Shown piece by piece: positions 1-7,320 of a stretch of 10,973 bases of DNA. How positions within the stretch are numbered: position 1 is the stretch's first letter; every line of letters starts with the position of its first letter. Below the pieces are notes generated by a model. The model saw nothing but the letters and a program-made list of their open reading frames with translations. It searched no databases and was not told where the DNA came from. The DNA is taken from contig CAMOTK010000049.1 in the NCBI GenBank assembly GCA_946625715.1, forward strand, positions 1-10,973, written 5' to 3'. A program made the position numbers and the translations under genes. The DNA is from an uncultured Prevotella sp. (GTDB lineage Bacteria; Bacteroidota; Bacteroidia; Bacteroidales; Bacteroidaceae).

Positions 1-102
1 TCACATTACTTCATTTTTGCCCAAGAAATTCATCGAAAACTGTTTTTATTCATCTGCCGCTTTGGTTAGGCATACTTCACTCGTTGATACATTAGTATAA
101 GC

Positions 103-138
103 AAAAAGTGGATGCAGAACCCGGGTCTGCATCCACTT
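103..138 (-). terminator. Rho-independent terminator of the TonB receptor/lipoprotein operon
   Basis: A perfect 13-bp inverted repeat (AAGTGGATGCAGA at 106-118 against its complement at 126-138) encloses a 7-nt loop. Read leftward it is followed by five T residues (A-run at 103-107). It lies 25 bp beyond the stop codon of the 601-residue lipoprotein gene, where the end of that leftward operon is expected. The remaining 102 bp to the window edge are AT-rich and short reading frames are open in several phases, but nothing there is recognisable as a gene. Confidence 0.88.
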
Positions 139-163
139 GCTATTTTGCGAAAATGCTGTCGGC

Positions 164-1969
164 TTACTGAGCGAAGGTGATAGTCATCTTCTGCGGGCGG
201 AACTGGGTGCCGCCGCTGGTGCCGGTCCAGTCGTTGACGATGGTGAGCGACGTGCCGCTGGCGGTGGCGTAGAGCTGCTCGTTGCCGTTGGCATTCATTG
301 TGTCGAGCTGGATGACCACTTTGGCAATGGCCTTCGTACCGGTGATGGTCAGCGTGTTCTTGGCATAGAGGCGAATGCCCTTGGTGCCATCGTAGAACTT
401 CGGCGTGGTAGAGCCTTCACCCTTGCTGAAGGTGATTTTCGTGCCATCGGGGAGGGTGAGCTCGGTCACTTCCTGAGCATTGGTGTAGTTCTGGGCAGCG
501 AAGTCTACTTCAACGGTGTTGTTCGAAGCGGTGACCTTCGTGTTGACGAGCGTCATGGTTGTGCCGTCGATGGTCTTTGTGACGTCGGTCTGGGGTGTCG
601 GCGTGGGATCGGGCGTCTGGCCACCTTCGCCAGAGGCTTCGGTCTTGCCGTTGAGCGAGAAGAGGTAGGCTTCGCCCTGCGAGGTCTCGAGGGTGATGTC
701 GCCGCTCTTGTTGGCGTACTTCATGATTTTACCGCAGATGACCACGTCGTCGCCCTGCTTCAGCAGCGTGCCGGCGGTGTACTTCTGGTTGCCCAGGTAG
801 AGGGCGCGAAAGATGAGAAACTCGTTGGCAGCCTGACCGTCGTCGGAAATCTTGAAGGTGCCGTTGCCAAACTGTGTGCCGTAGTTCTCGGTGATGGTCG
901 AAACCTTGCCAGCGATGTAGACCTCTTCGGTCTTGGCGCCAGCCTCCAGAGCGTTGGCAATCTGAGCGGCCTTCACGGCGTTGTAGGGGTTGGCCTTGGT
1001 GCCGTCGCCCTTAGCTTCGCCTGTGGGCACGGGTGTCGGGGTGGGATTTTCGCCACCGCTGCCCTTGGTGAGCTTCACGATGTAGTTGCCCTGTGCAATT
1101 TCGGGGATGATGGCGCCCGTGTTGGCGTTCTTGTACTTCATAGGCTGACCAACAACCACGACCTCGTCGCCAACGTTGATTTGTCCGGCCTCGGTGAAGT
1201 CGGTGTTGTTCAGGTTCTTGCCGCGGAAAATCTGTACCTCGTTCTGACCGTCGTCGGTGATGAAGTAGTCGATGTTCTTATACTTGGCAATGTCGGCTGC
1301 TGCGGTCTTGATGCTCTTAATCTTACCCTTCACGTAGTACCAGTCGGCCGAGGTCTCGCCTTCGCCTAAGGCGTCGATAATCTTCAGCATGTCGGCCACC
1401 GAGAGGGCGGTCTCAATGGTGTTCTTTGCACTGACGGCCGGTGCTTCGCCACCTTCGCTGGGCTTGGTGCCGAATTCCTTGTCGTCGATCTTGACGAACG
1501 ATGTGTTCTTCAGACCGGGCTGGCTGAAGTAGGTGTCGATGTCGCCATAGAGCGTGACCTGCTTGCCAATGACGGTCTTGTTGTCGGCCAGGTTGATGGC
1601 AGTGCGCACAGCACCTACAGGCAGCTGGATGGGCATGCACTTCGACTGGTCGGTCTCGGTGGGTGTGGCAGCAATGTAGATGTTGCTGGCGATGGTGATC
1701 TGAGTGGGATCGGTGATGAACGTGTAGTCGGGGGCACCCGAGTTGGCGCCTACGATGTAGCCCGTCACCCAGCTGCCTGCGGCAGATGCTTTGGCGATGG
1801 CTTGTTCTACGGTGAGCGGTTCGGTCTCGGTGCCGTTGCCGGCAACGGTGCCTTCTGTGCCGCCGTTGTTGGCTTCTGGCCAAGCGTATGGCTCGGGCAC
1901 GTCTTCACAGGCGGTGAATGTCATGGCAGCAAGTGCGATGGCCATGAAACTTCTGAAAATCTTTTTCAT
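164..1969 (-). CDS. Surface lipoprotein with DUF6359 domain, two OB-fold-like repeats and a C-terminal beta domain
   Basis: This 601-residue protein has a lipoprotein signal (hydrophobic residues 5-20, lipobox ending in Cys21) followed by acidic EDVPEP, compatible with the Bacteroidetes surface-export signal. Residues about 52-162 resemble DUF6359 (LTVEQAIAKA, WVTGYIVG, then a region around IQLPVGAVRTAINL and PGLKNTS). Two related OB-fold-like repeats follow at about 183-301 and 318-440. They share the pattern FxISDDGQ, IFR, GDxVVVxGxxMKY and QGxYxxxL. Pro/Thr linkers (PTPTPVPTG near 310, PDPTPTP near 453) separate the modules. Residues 463-601 form a beta-rich domain with an IRLYAKNTLTI motif, which I associate with extracellular Bacteroidetes nuclease-type proteins. 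No catalytic motif is visible, so a binding role is likelier than an enzymatic one. It is the last gene of the operon, 41 bp after the DUF5689 gene. The start has only an A-rich upstream tract, normal for this phylum. The ligand is unknown. Confidence 0.9.
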   Translation of the reverse strand: MKKIFRSFMAIALAAMTFTACEDVPEPYAWPEANNGGTEGTVAGNGTETEPLTVEQAIAKASAAGSWVTGYIVGANSGAPDYTFITDPTQITIASNIYIAATPTETDQSKCMPIQLPVGAVRTAINLADNKTVIGKQVTLYGDIDTYFSQPGLKNTSFVKIDDKEFGTKPSEGGEAPAVSAKNTIETALSVADMLKIIDALGEGETSADWYYVKGKIKSIKTAAADIAKYKNIDYFITDDGQNEVQIFRGKNLNNTDFTEAGQINVGDEVVVVGQPMKYKNANTGAIIPEIAQGNYIVKLTKGSGGENPTPTPVPTGEAKGDGTKANPYNAVKAAQIANALEAGAKTEEVYIAGKVSTITENYGTQFGNGTFKISDDGQAANEFLIFRALYLGNQKYTAGTLLKQGDDVVICGKIMKYANKSGDITLETSQGEAYLFSLNGKTEASGEGGQTPDPTPTPQTDVTKTIDGTTMTLVNTKVTASNNTVEVDFAAQNYTNAQEVTELTLPDGTKITFSKGEGSTTPKFYDGTKGIRLYAKNTLTITGTKAIAKVVIQLDTMNANGNEQLYATASGTSLTIVNDWTGTSGGTQFRPQKMTITFAQ

Positions 1970-2010
1970 AATCTATCTTTTTGTTTTTTTGTTTCTGAAT
2001 AAGATGGTGT

Positions 2011-2907
2011 TTACTTGACGAGCTCAACGTCGGCAGCGTCGCGGATGATGAACTCCCAGCTGTTGTTGTAGCGCTTCAGGATGCCGGTGATGTTCACCTT
2101 ACCCTGCGGCAGCAGGTTGCCGGCGAACTTGGCATAGTTGCTGTTGTAGAGCATCACGCTGGTAGGCTGCTCGTTGAAGTACCACGACACGGAGTTGTTG
2201 TACTTGGCGTCGGCATATTTGGCATCGGCATTGAAGACAACGCTTACCGATGCTTTTTTCGTGCTGTCGTAGTAGGAGCCGTTCTTGAACGTGACGTTCT
2301 TCAGCACGCCCAGCTTGCCTGCGTCCTTATCCAGGCTCCAGGTGGTCTTCTGGTCGCCGTCGGCAAACACCTCGGGCACCATCTCCTCGCGCTTCTTCGT
2401 CTTGCCGGTGTAGGTGAAGTGCTGCTGCCAGAGTTTCTCGTTCATACGGCTGACGTAGGTCTGCTTCTTGTCGTCGGTGTAGGGTGTACCGATAACGGGA
2501 TGGTAGCGGTAGTTGCCCACGTAGAGGCCCTTCAGCTCAACGATAATCTCGGCACCAAGCGGCATGTAGCCGAACAGGCCGCTTTGGTTGATAGAGATGC
2601 TGATGGCCGATGTCTCGTCTTGTATAGAGATTTCCTTGTACATGTTGCCTTCGATGTCGTTGCAGGTGATGTAGCCCTTGATTTGCAGGGGGTCGGTCAC
2701 TTCGACGAAGGCTTCGCGATTGGTCGAGGTCATCAGCTGGTCGGGGAATTTCTCTTTCAGCTGCTGAATAGTGATGAGGTTGCTCTCGGTAATGTTCTTG
2801 TTACCAAAGACGTCAGAGGGCGTTACCGTGGGAGCGTCCCAGTCTTTCTGGCAGGCTGTGGTGAGCAGTGCTGCCAATGCTATTGCAAAATATTTGATAG
2901 TTTTCAT
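2011..2907 (-). CDS. DUF5689 domain lipoprotein
   Basis: This 298-residue lipoprotein has a signal segment of about 18 residues, lipobox LTTAC with Cys19, then QKDWDAP, a charged stretch like the surface-export signals of Bacteroidetes lipoproteins. The body (about 40-296) fits DUF5689. It has two OB-like beta segments: the first at about 74-140 (LQIKGYITCNDIEGNMYKEI, then LGAEIIVELKGLYVGNY), the second at about 200-296 ending in a VNITGILKRYNNSWEFIIRD-type strand pair. DUF5689 genes commonly sit next to TonB-dependent receptors and extracellular nuclease or phosphatase genes in Bacteroidetes, as here. It begins 19 bp after the receptor stop and ends 41 bp before the next lipoprotein, so the three genes are probably one transcript. 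A surface ligand-binding partner of the receptor is my inference. A small tandem duplication (ADAKY twice, residues 227-236) is present. Only a weak AGAGAG precedes the start. Confidence 0.9.
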   Translation of the reverse strand: MKTIKYFAIALAALLTTACQKDWDAPTVTPSDVFGNKNITESNLITIQQLKEKFPDQLMTSTNREAFVEVTDPLQIKGYITCNDIEGNMYKEISIQDETSAISISINQSGLFGYMPLGAEIIVELKGLYVGNYRYHPVIGTPYTDDKKQTYVSRMNEKLWQQHFTYTGKTKKREEMVPEVFADGDQKTTWSLDKDAGKLGVLKNVTFKNGSYYDSTKKASVSVVFNADAKYADAKYNNSVSWYFNEQPTSVMLYNSNYAKFAGNLLPQGKVNITGILKRYNNSWEFIIRDAADVELVK

Positions 2908-2926
2908 ACGTCTCTCTGATTAGGGG

Positions 2927-5446
2927 TTAGAACAGGTAAGTGATCATGAACATGCCGTTGATGCCGTTGGCATAGAACTTCTTCGGGTTCTTCTCGAACG
3001 AGTAGGTGCGCAGGGGCTGGCCTTGCTCGTCGACGTCGGTGCGGTTCTGCTCCATACCGCCGGTGCAGAACTGACGGTTGTTGAGCAGGTTGGTGAGCAT
3101 CAGGTTCAGGCGCAGGCTGCGTCCGTGGCGCAGGTACATGCTCTTGCCGATAGAGGCGTTGAGCATGAAGGCACCCTTGCCGTGGGCCTGTTCGGGAATC
3201 GACGATAAGTCGATGTTGCCGTCGTTGTCCTTCTTGGCAGCGGCCGAGTAGCGGGTCACGGGCGAATAGTAGAGGTAGACCTTGTCGTAGTAGTTGCCGA
3301 TGAGGTCGATGTACCAGCCATTGGCGTGGTAGCCCAAGTCGAGGCTGGCAGCCTTGAGGGGCACGCCGCCTTCGCGCATGCCTTTGTTATAGCAGATGTC
3401 GGTGTAGTACTTGCCATCTTCGGAGAGCATATACTGCACGTTGGCATTGTTGATGTACTTAGCCTCGGTCAGATAGCCTAAAGCCTTCAGGTTGAGCCAG
3501 TCGGTCAGCTTGAAGTTCATGCCCAGCTCCAGTCCGTAGTACTCCTTCTCGATGCCCGAGAGCGACACGTAGGTGAACGAGTGCTTGTGGTCCATGTAGA
3601 GCATGCTCGACTCGGTGACGTCGCTCGTGCGGTTGTAGAAGGCGTTGAGGCTGGCGTTGAGCCAAGAGGTCTGCAGCTGGTAGCTCAGCTCGGTAGAGAA
3701 GACTTCCTCGTTTTTCAGGTCTTTCACGAAGTCGTTGTTGATTTGAGCAGCAGCAAAGGCGTTGCGTGCAGTTGGTGCTTTCAGTTCGTAGCCGATGCCG
3801 AGCACCAGGGCGTTGCCCTTGCCGAGGTTGACGTGGGCGCCCATCTTGCCGCCTCCGTCGAGGAACTTGGCTGTGCCGCCCTTGCCAAACGAGTTGTCGG
3901 GAGCCAGACCGTGGCGCATCTTACCGTCGCGCTGCATGGTGACGCCGGCAATGCGTCCGTTGATGAAGATGTGGGCAGCCTCGTAGTCGAGTGAGTAGCC
4001 GGCCCAGAGTTGTGCCTTGTTCACCAGGATGTTGTAGTCGTAGCCGAAACGGTCGCCCTTCTTCAGGTTGCGGCCGTCGTCGTTCAGGTCGTAGCGGGTC
4101 TCATTAGAGCCTTGACCGTGCGAGCTGACCACGTAGGTGTTGGTGTTCGTGAAGTACTCAGCACCCAGCAGGTCGTCGAGCGTCTGGTAGTGCATGCCCT
4201 TGTTGGCAGCCAGGTTCAGGCCCACGTTGAGCACCGAGTTCTTGGTGAGGTTCTTCGTGAGCTTCGACGTCAGGTTCAGCGAGAGCTGGTCGTCGTGGTA
4301 GCGCTGCAGATAGTACATGGCCATCTGTCCCTGAGCGTTCATCATGCTGTTGGCCAGATACATCTTGTCCCAGTTCACCTGACGGTTGGCTTCCGAAGCT
4401 TTCAGATAGTTGTAGGAAGCCGTCCAGCTGTCGAGTGCAGCCTGCGTGTTGGCGGCATCCGTGGGGTCCCACACGTTGAAGAAGTAGCTCGGCATGGTAG
4501 AGTAGTAGTCGGGCGAGGGATTGGTAGAGTTGTTGTAGTTCAGACGGCTGCTGCTGTACATAGAATACTTAGCCAGGAAAGCGGTCGTCAGCTTGGTGCC
4601 ATCGTTGATGTTCCAGTCCCATGTCAGAAGGGCGGTGGGCTGGAAATCCTTGATGACGCGCGAGTTGCGCTTCTTGCCGTTCTGGTAGCCCCAGAGCGGG
4701 TTGTAGGTATTGTTGTTGGCAATCCAGTACATTTCGTCGGTCGAGGCAGCCTGTGCGCCGCGCTCGGTGGGGTTGCCCCAGGTGACGAGCGAGAGTGCAT
4801 GCTTGCCGAAGAGCTTCTCAATGCCGAAGAAGTAGCTCAGCGAGTTGTAGAACGTGCCGTCAACAAAGCCCAGTCCGTTGCCCCAGCGATAGGTGAGGCT
4901 GGCGGTGTAGGCCCATCCCTTTTCGGTGACACCGCTATTATACGTGTACATAGCGCGTACATTATAGTTACGGTTGGCACCAGAGAGTGTGGCGCGATGG
5001 CCCGTGGCGAAGGCCGACGGACGGAAGTTGTAGTTACTGGCACCGGCAATGCCTGTCATGCCGTAGGTGTTGTCTTCGAAGGGCAGCGAGTTCTCACGGC
5101 CTCGTGTCTGGTTGTTCAGACCGCCCACCAGAGAGTATCTGAAATCGCCGCGCTCAATGTCGTTGACAGGCACGCCGTTGATGTTCACCTCGTTGTACTT
5201 CGAGTTGATGGCACGGAACCTGTAGCGGTCGAAGTTGTAGCTGGCCTGGTTGGCAAACACATTTCGGTTGGAACCGATGACGGTTACGTTTTGCGATACG
5301 TCATCGTCTGCGCCCAACTGTGATTCGGTGAACGTGAATGTCTCTTCTTCCTGAGTGTCAATTCTCAGCGAGTCGGCATTCTGCTGAGCCATGACAGCAG
5401 GTGAGAGGCAAAGCGCCGTCACCAAGAGTTTAAGTTTTTTAATCAT
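2927..5446 (-). CDS. TonB-dependent outer-membrane receptor
   Basis: This 839-residue protein has a signal peptide (residues 1-20, cleavage likely after VMA), a short acidic stretch with a possible TonB box (ETFTFTESQL, 35-44), a plug domain at about 50-145 containing YNEVNINGVPVNDIERG (84-100), and a long C-terminal region rich in alternating aromatic/polar strands that ends in TYLF, as expected for a 22-strand barrel with a terminal Phe. It lacks the CarboxypepD_reg-like N-terminal domain of SusC proteins and has no SusD partner. DUF5689 and DUF6359 lipoproteins follow instead. It is the first gene of the leftward operon and has its own promoter (5480-5511). It should carry a substrate across the outer membrane using TonB energy. 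The substrate cannot be read from sequence, but the divergent EEP hydrolase and uridine kinase suggest nucleotides, nucleic-acid fragments or phosphate esters. Confidence 0.93.
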   Translation of the reverse strand: MIKKLKLLVTALCLSPAVMAQQNADSLRIDTQEEETFTFTESQLGADDDVSQNVTVIGSNRNVFANQASYNFDRYRFRAINSKYNEVNINGVPVNDIERGDFRYSLVGGLNNQTRGRENSLPFEDNTYGMTGIAGASNYNFRPSAFATGHRATLSGANRNYNVRAMYTYNSGVTEKGWAYTASLTYRWGNGLGFVDGTFYNSLSYFFGIEKLFGKHALSLVTWGNPTERGAQAASTDEMYWIANNNTYNPLWGYQNGKKRNSRVIKDFQPTALLTWDWNINDGTKLTTAFLAKYSMYSSSRLNYNNSTNPSPDYYSTMPSYFFNVWDPTDAANTQAALDSWTASYNYLKASEANRQVNWDKMYLANSMMNAQGQMAMYYLQRYHDDQLSLNLTSKLTKNLTKNSVLNVGLNLAANKGMHYQTLDDLLGAEYFTNTNTYVVSSHGQGSNETRYDLNDDGRNLKKGDRFGYDYNILVNKAQLWAGYSLDYEAAHIFINGRIAGVTMQRDGKMRHGLAPDNSFGKGGTAKFLDGGGKMGAHVNLGKGNALVLGIGYELKAPTARNAFAAAQINNDFVKDLKNEEVFSTELSYQLQTSWLNASLNAFYNRTSDVTESSMLYMDHKHSFTYVSLSGIEKEYYGLELGMNFKLTDWLNLKALGYLTEAKYINNANVQYMLSEDGKYYTDICYNKGMREGGVPLKAASLDLGYHANGWYIDLIGNYYDKVYLYYSPVTRYSAAAKKDNDGNIDLSSIPEQAHGKGAFMLNASIGKSMYLRHGRSLRLNLMLTNLLNNRQFCTGGMEQNRTDVDEQGQPLRTYSFEKNPKKFYANGINGMFMITYLF

Positions 5447-5479
5447 GTCTATTTAAAGTTAATTATTGTTTTTAGGCTG

Positions 5480-5511
5480 CAAAGATAGGAAAAAATGTGG
5501 TATGTTCCAAA
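5480..5511 (-). promoter_or_regulatory. Bacteroidetes-type promoter of the TonB receptor operon
   Basis: Read leftward, the -7 element TATCTTTG (5487 down to 5480) matches the TAnnTTTG consensus exactly. A -33 TTTG (5511 down to 5508) lies 20 nt upstream, the expected spacing. Transcription would start near 5473, leaving a 5' leader of about 27 nt before the receptor ATG at 5446. Confidence 0.82.
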
Positions 5512-5527
5512 CATTTAGAACTAAACA

Positions 5528-5559
5528 TTTGCGTTTTTCGGAAAAAATGCCTAACTTCG
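5528..5559 (+). promoter_or_regulatory. Bacteroidetes-type promoter of the EEP hydrolase-udk unit
   Basis: TTTG at 5528-5531 is followed after 20 nt by TAACTTCG at 5552-5559, one mismatch from TAnnTTTG. A start near 5566 would give a leader of about 16 nt before the ATG at 5582. It is back to back with the receptor promoter. The two -33 elements are separated by 16 bp, so one bound regulator could influence both. Confidence 0.65.
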
Positions 5560-5581
5560 CGGCATCAATAACTGAACAATT

Positions 5582-6631
5582 ATGAAAAAACTCATCTTTA
5601 CATTGCTGTTGGCGCTCATTGTGCTGGGTGCTTTGCAGGCTCAGGAGAAGCGTTACACCGTGCATGCTGTAGGCTTCTACAACTTGGAGAACTTGTTTGA
5701 TACCTGTCACGATGAAGGCAAGAACGACTACCAGTTTTTGCCCGATGGAACAAACAGGTGGACGGGCTTGAAATACAGTCATAAGTTGAAGAACATGGCC
5801 CGCGTGCTCTCAGAGATGGGCACCGATGTGGTGCCCTGGGGCTGCTCGTTCATTGGCGTGAGCGAGGTTGAGAATGCCAAGTGTCTGACCGACCTGTGCA
5901 ATCAAGATGCCCTGAAGGCGCATAACTTCCGCTTTGTACATGTTGAAGGTCCCGACCATCGTGGTGTCGACTGCGGTTTGCTCTACAACCCGAAGCTGTT
6001 TAGAGTGCACAATGTGAAACTCGTTCCTTATGTTTATGTGAGGCCTGAGGATGCCGACCGCGCCACGCGTGGCTTCCTCACCGTGAGCGGCACGATGGCC
6101 GGCGAGCATGTGGCCGTCATCGTCAACCACTTGCCTTCGCGCGCAGCCACCAGTTTCTATCGTGAAGAGGGTGGCCGCCAAATCCGTTTGGTGAAGGACT
6201 CGCTCTTGAGGGACGACCCCAACGTGAAGATTTTCGTTATGGGCGATATGAACGACGATCCGCAGGACAAGTCGATGGCCGTGTCGCTGGGCGCCAAGCG
6301 CAAGCAGAAGGACGTGGAACCCGACGGACTTTGGAATCCCTGGTGGGATGTGCTGGCTTCGGGCACCGGTACGCTGCAGTATGACGGCAAGTGGAACCTT
6401 TTCGACCAGATTATCCTTTCGCGTCGTCTGTTCAATGCCGGTAAGGACGATCCCAAGGACTACTCGACGCTGAAGCACTTCAAGCACCAGATATTCAGTC
6501 GCGACTACCTCTTCCAGCGCGATGGCAAGTACAAGGGCAACACCCTGCGTACGCATGCCGGCGGCGTATGGCTCGACGGCTATAGCGACCACCTGCCCAC
6601 CGTGGTCTATCTGCGCAAAGAGGTGAAGTGA
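5582..6631 (+). CDS. Secreted endonuclease/exonuclease/phosphatase (EEP) family hydrolase
   Basis: This 349-residue protein has a signal peptide (MKKLIFTLLLALIVLGALQA, cleavage likely after residue 20), so it should act in the periplasm or be exported. The DNase I-like EEP motifs appear in order: FYNLENLFD (32-40) with the metal/phosphate-site Asn34, GVSEVEN (92-98) with metal-binding Glu95, DHRGVDCGLLYNP (125-137), VNHLPSR (181-187) with His183, GDMND (221-225) with Asp222 and Asn224, NLFDQIILS (272-280) with Asp275, and SDHLPT (335-340) with the terminal Asp-His pair. All key residues are present, so it should be an active metal-dependent phosphodiesterase or phosphomonoesterase. The family covers nucleases and sugar- or lipid-phosphate phosphatases, so the substrate is not fixed by sequence. 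It is divergent from the TonB receptor operon and 58 bp before udk with no clear promoter between, suggesting cotranscription. Confidence 0.92.
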   Translation: MKKLIFTLLLALIVLGALQAQEKRYTVHAVGFYNLENLFDTCHDEGKNDYQFLPDGTNRWTGLKYSHKLKNMARVLSEMGTDVVPWGCSFIGVSEVENAKCLTDLCNQDALKAHNFRFVHVEGPDHRGVDCGLLYNPKLFRVHNVKLVPYVYVRPEDADRATRGFLTVSGTMAGEHVAVIVNHLPSRAATSFYREEGGRQIRLVKDSLLRDDPNVKIFVMGDMNDDPQDKSMAVSLGAKRKQKDVEPDGLWNPWWDVLASGTGTLQYDGKWNLFDQIILSRRLFNAGKDDPKDYSTLKHFKHQIFSRDYLFQRDGKYKGNTLRTHAGGVWLDGYSDHLPTVVYLRKEVK

Positions 6632-6689
6632 TTTCTGAGAAGGCGGTGGCAACGGCCAGTCAGTAAAACGAATAAAAAACAATAGGGAT

Positions 6690-7304
6690 ATGACAATCAT
6701 AGGAATTGCCGGTGGTACCGGCTCGGGAAAGACTACCGTGGTGAGAAGGATTGCAGAGAAGCTGCCTCCACATTGTGTCGCCATCGTGCCCCTCGACTCG
6801 TATTATAACGATACGACAGACTTGACGCCCGAGGAGCGCAAGGCCATCAACTTCGACCATCCTGATGCTTTCGACTGGAAACTGCTCACCGAGCACATCC
6901 GCCTACTCAAGCACGGGCAGGCCATTGAGCAGCCCACCTATTCTTATATAGAGAGCAACCGACAGAAGGAAACCGTACACGTGGAGCCCAAGCCCGTCAT
7001 CATCATTGAGGGCATCATGGCTTTACACTACAAGAAGCTGCGCGACATGATGGACCTGAAAATCTTTGTCGATACCGACCACGACGTGCGGCTCATTCGC
7101 AACATCCGGCGCGATGTGGTGGAGCGCGGACGCACCGTCGACATGGTGCTCGACCGCTACGAGAAAGTGCTCAAGCCCATGCACGAGCAGTTTATTGAGC
7201 CTACCAAAAAGTTTGCCGACCTCATTATCCCTTGGGGCGTAGACAACAAGACCGGCATACATATTCTTAAAACCTATATCGAAGGTATCGTCACGGGCGT
7301 GTGA
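6690..7304 (+). CDS. udk: Uridine kinase (uridine/cytidine monophosphokinase)
   Basis: This 204-residue cytoplasmic kinase phosphorylates uridine and cytidine to UMP and CMP in pyrimidine salvage. The P-loop GGTGSGKTT covers residues 8-16 (Lys14). LDSYY (35-39) carries the catalytic-site Asp36. NFDHPDAFD (54-62) and QPTYSY (81-86) are uridine kinase signatures. The lid region RLIRNIRRDVVERGR (134-148) supplies the arginines, followed by RYEKVLKPMHEQFIEPTKKFAD. Length is normal for the bacterial enzyme. A modest AGGG lies a few bases before the ATG. It follows the EEP hydrolase gene by 58 bp and has no recognisable TAnnTTTG box of its own, so it probably shares that promoter. Its last codons form the left arm of the transcription terminator. 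Confidence 0.95.
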   Translation: MTIIGIAGGTGSGKTTVVRRIAEKLPPHCVAIVPLDSYYNDTTDLTPEERKAINFDHPDAFDWKLLTEHIRLLKHGQAIEQPTYSYIESNRQKETVHVEPKPVIIIEGIMALHYKKLRDMMDLKIFVDTDHDVRLIRNIRRDVVERGRTVDMVLDRYEKVLKPMHEQFIEPTKKFADLIIPWGVDNKTGIHILKTYIEGIVTGV

Positions 7305-7319
7305 CGATACCTTTTTTTT
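7282..7319 (+). terminator. Rho-independent terminator overlapping the udk stop codon
   Basis: A perfect 13-bp stem (AAGGTATCGTCAC at 7282-7294 with its complement at 7301-7313) has a 6-nt loop and is followed by a T-run through 7319. The udk TGA (7302-7304) lies in the right arm, and codons for Gly-Ile-Val-Thr lie in the left arm. Read leftward it has no T-run after the stem, so it serves only udk. Confidence 0.93.
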
Positions 7320-7320
7320 C

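Noticed and set aside
1..100. Short open frames at the left edge, one ending at 67-69 and another near 100, as the tail of a rightward gene
   Set aside because: All three forward phases are open over this AT-rich stretch, so openness carries no information, and no residues match a known family.
137..1369. Long rightward open frame opposite the 601-residue lipoprotein
   Set aside because: It is antisense to a gene with a clear lipobox and repeated domains, and its Gly/Val/Leu-rich product looks like a mirror of biased codon use.
4010..5323. 437-codon rightward open frame opposite the TonB receptor
   Set aside because: It is antisense to the plug and barrel coding sequence, has low complexity (Val/Gly/His-rich), and no start signal or domain.
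5810..6784. 324-codon leftward open frame opposite the EEP hydrolase
   Set aside because: It overlaps a gene with all catalytic motifs intact and crosses into udk. No family features are seen.
7282..7319. The udk terminator acting in both directions for the convergent operon
   Set aside because: Read leftward, the stem is followed by TTCGATATAGG rather than a T-run, so intrinsic termination in that direction is unlikely.
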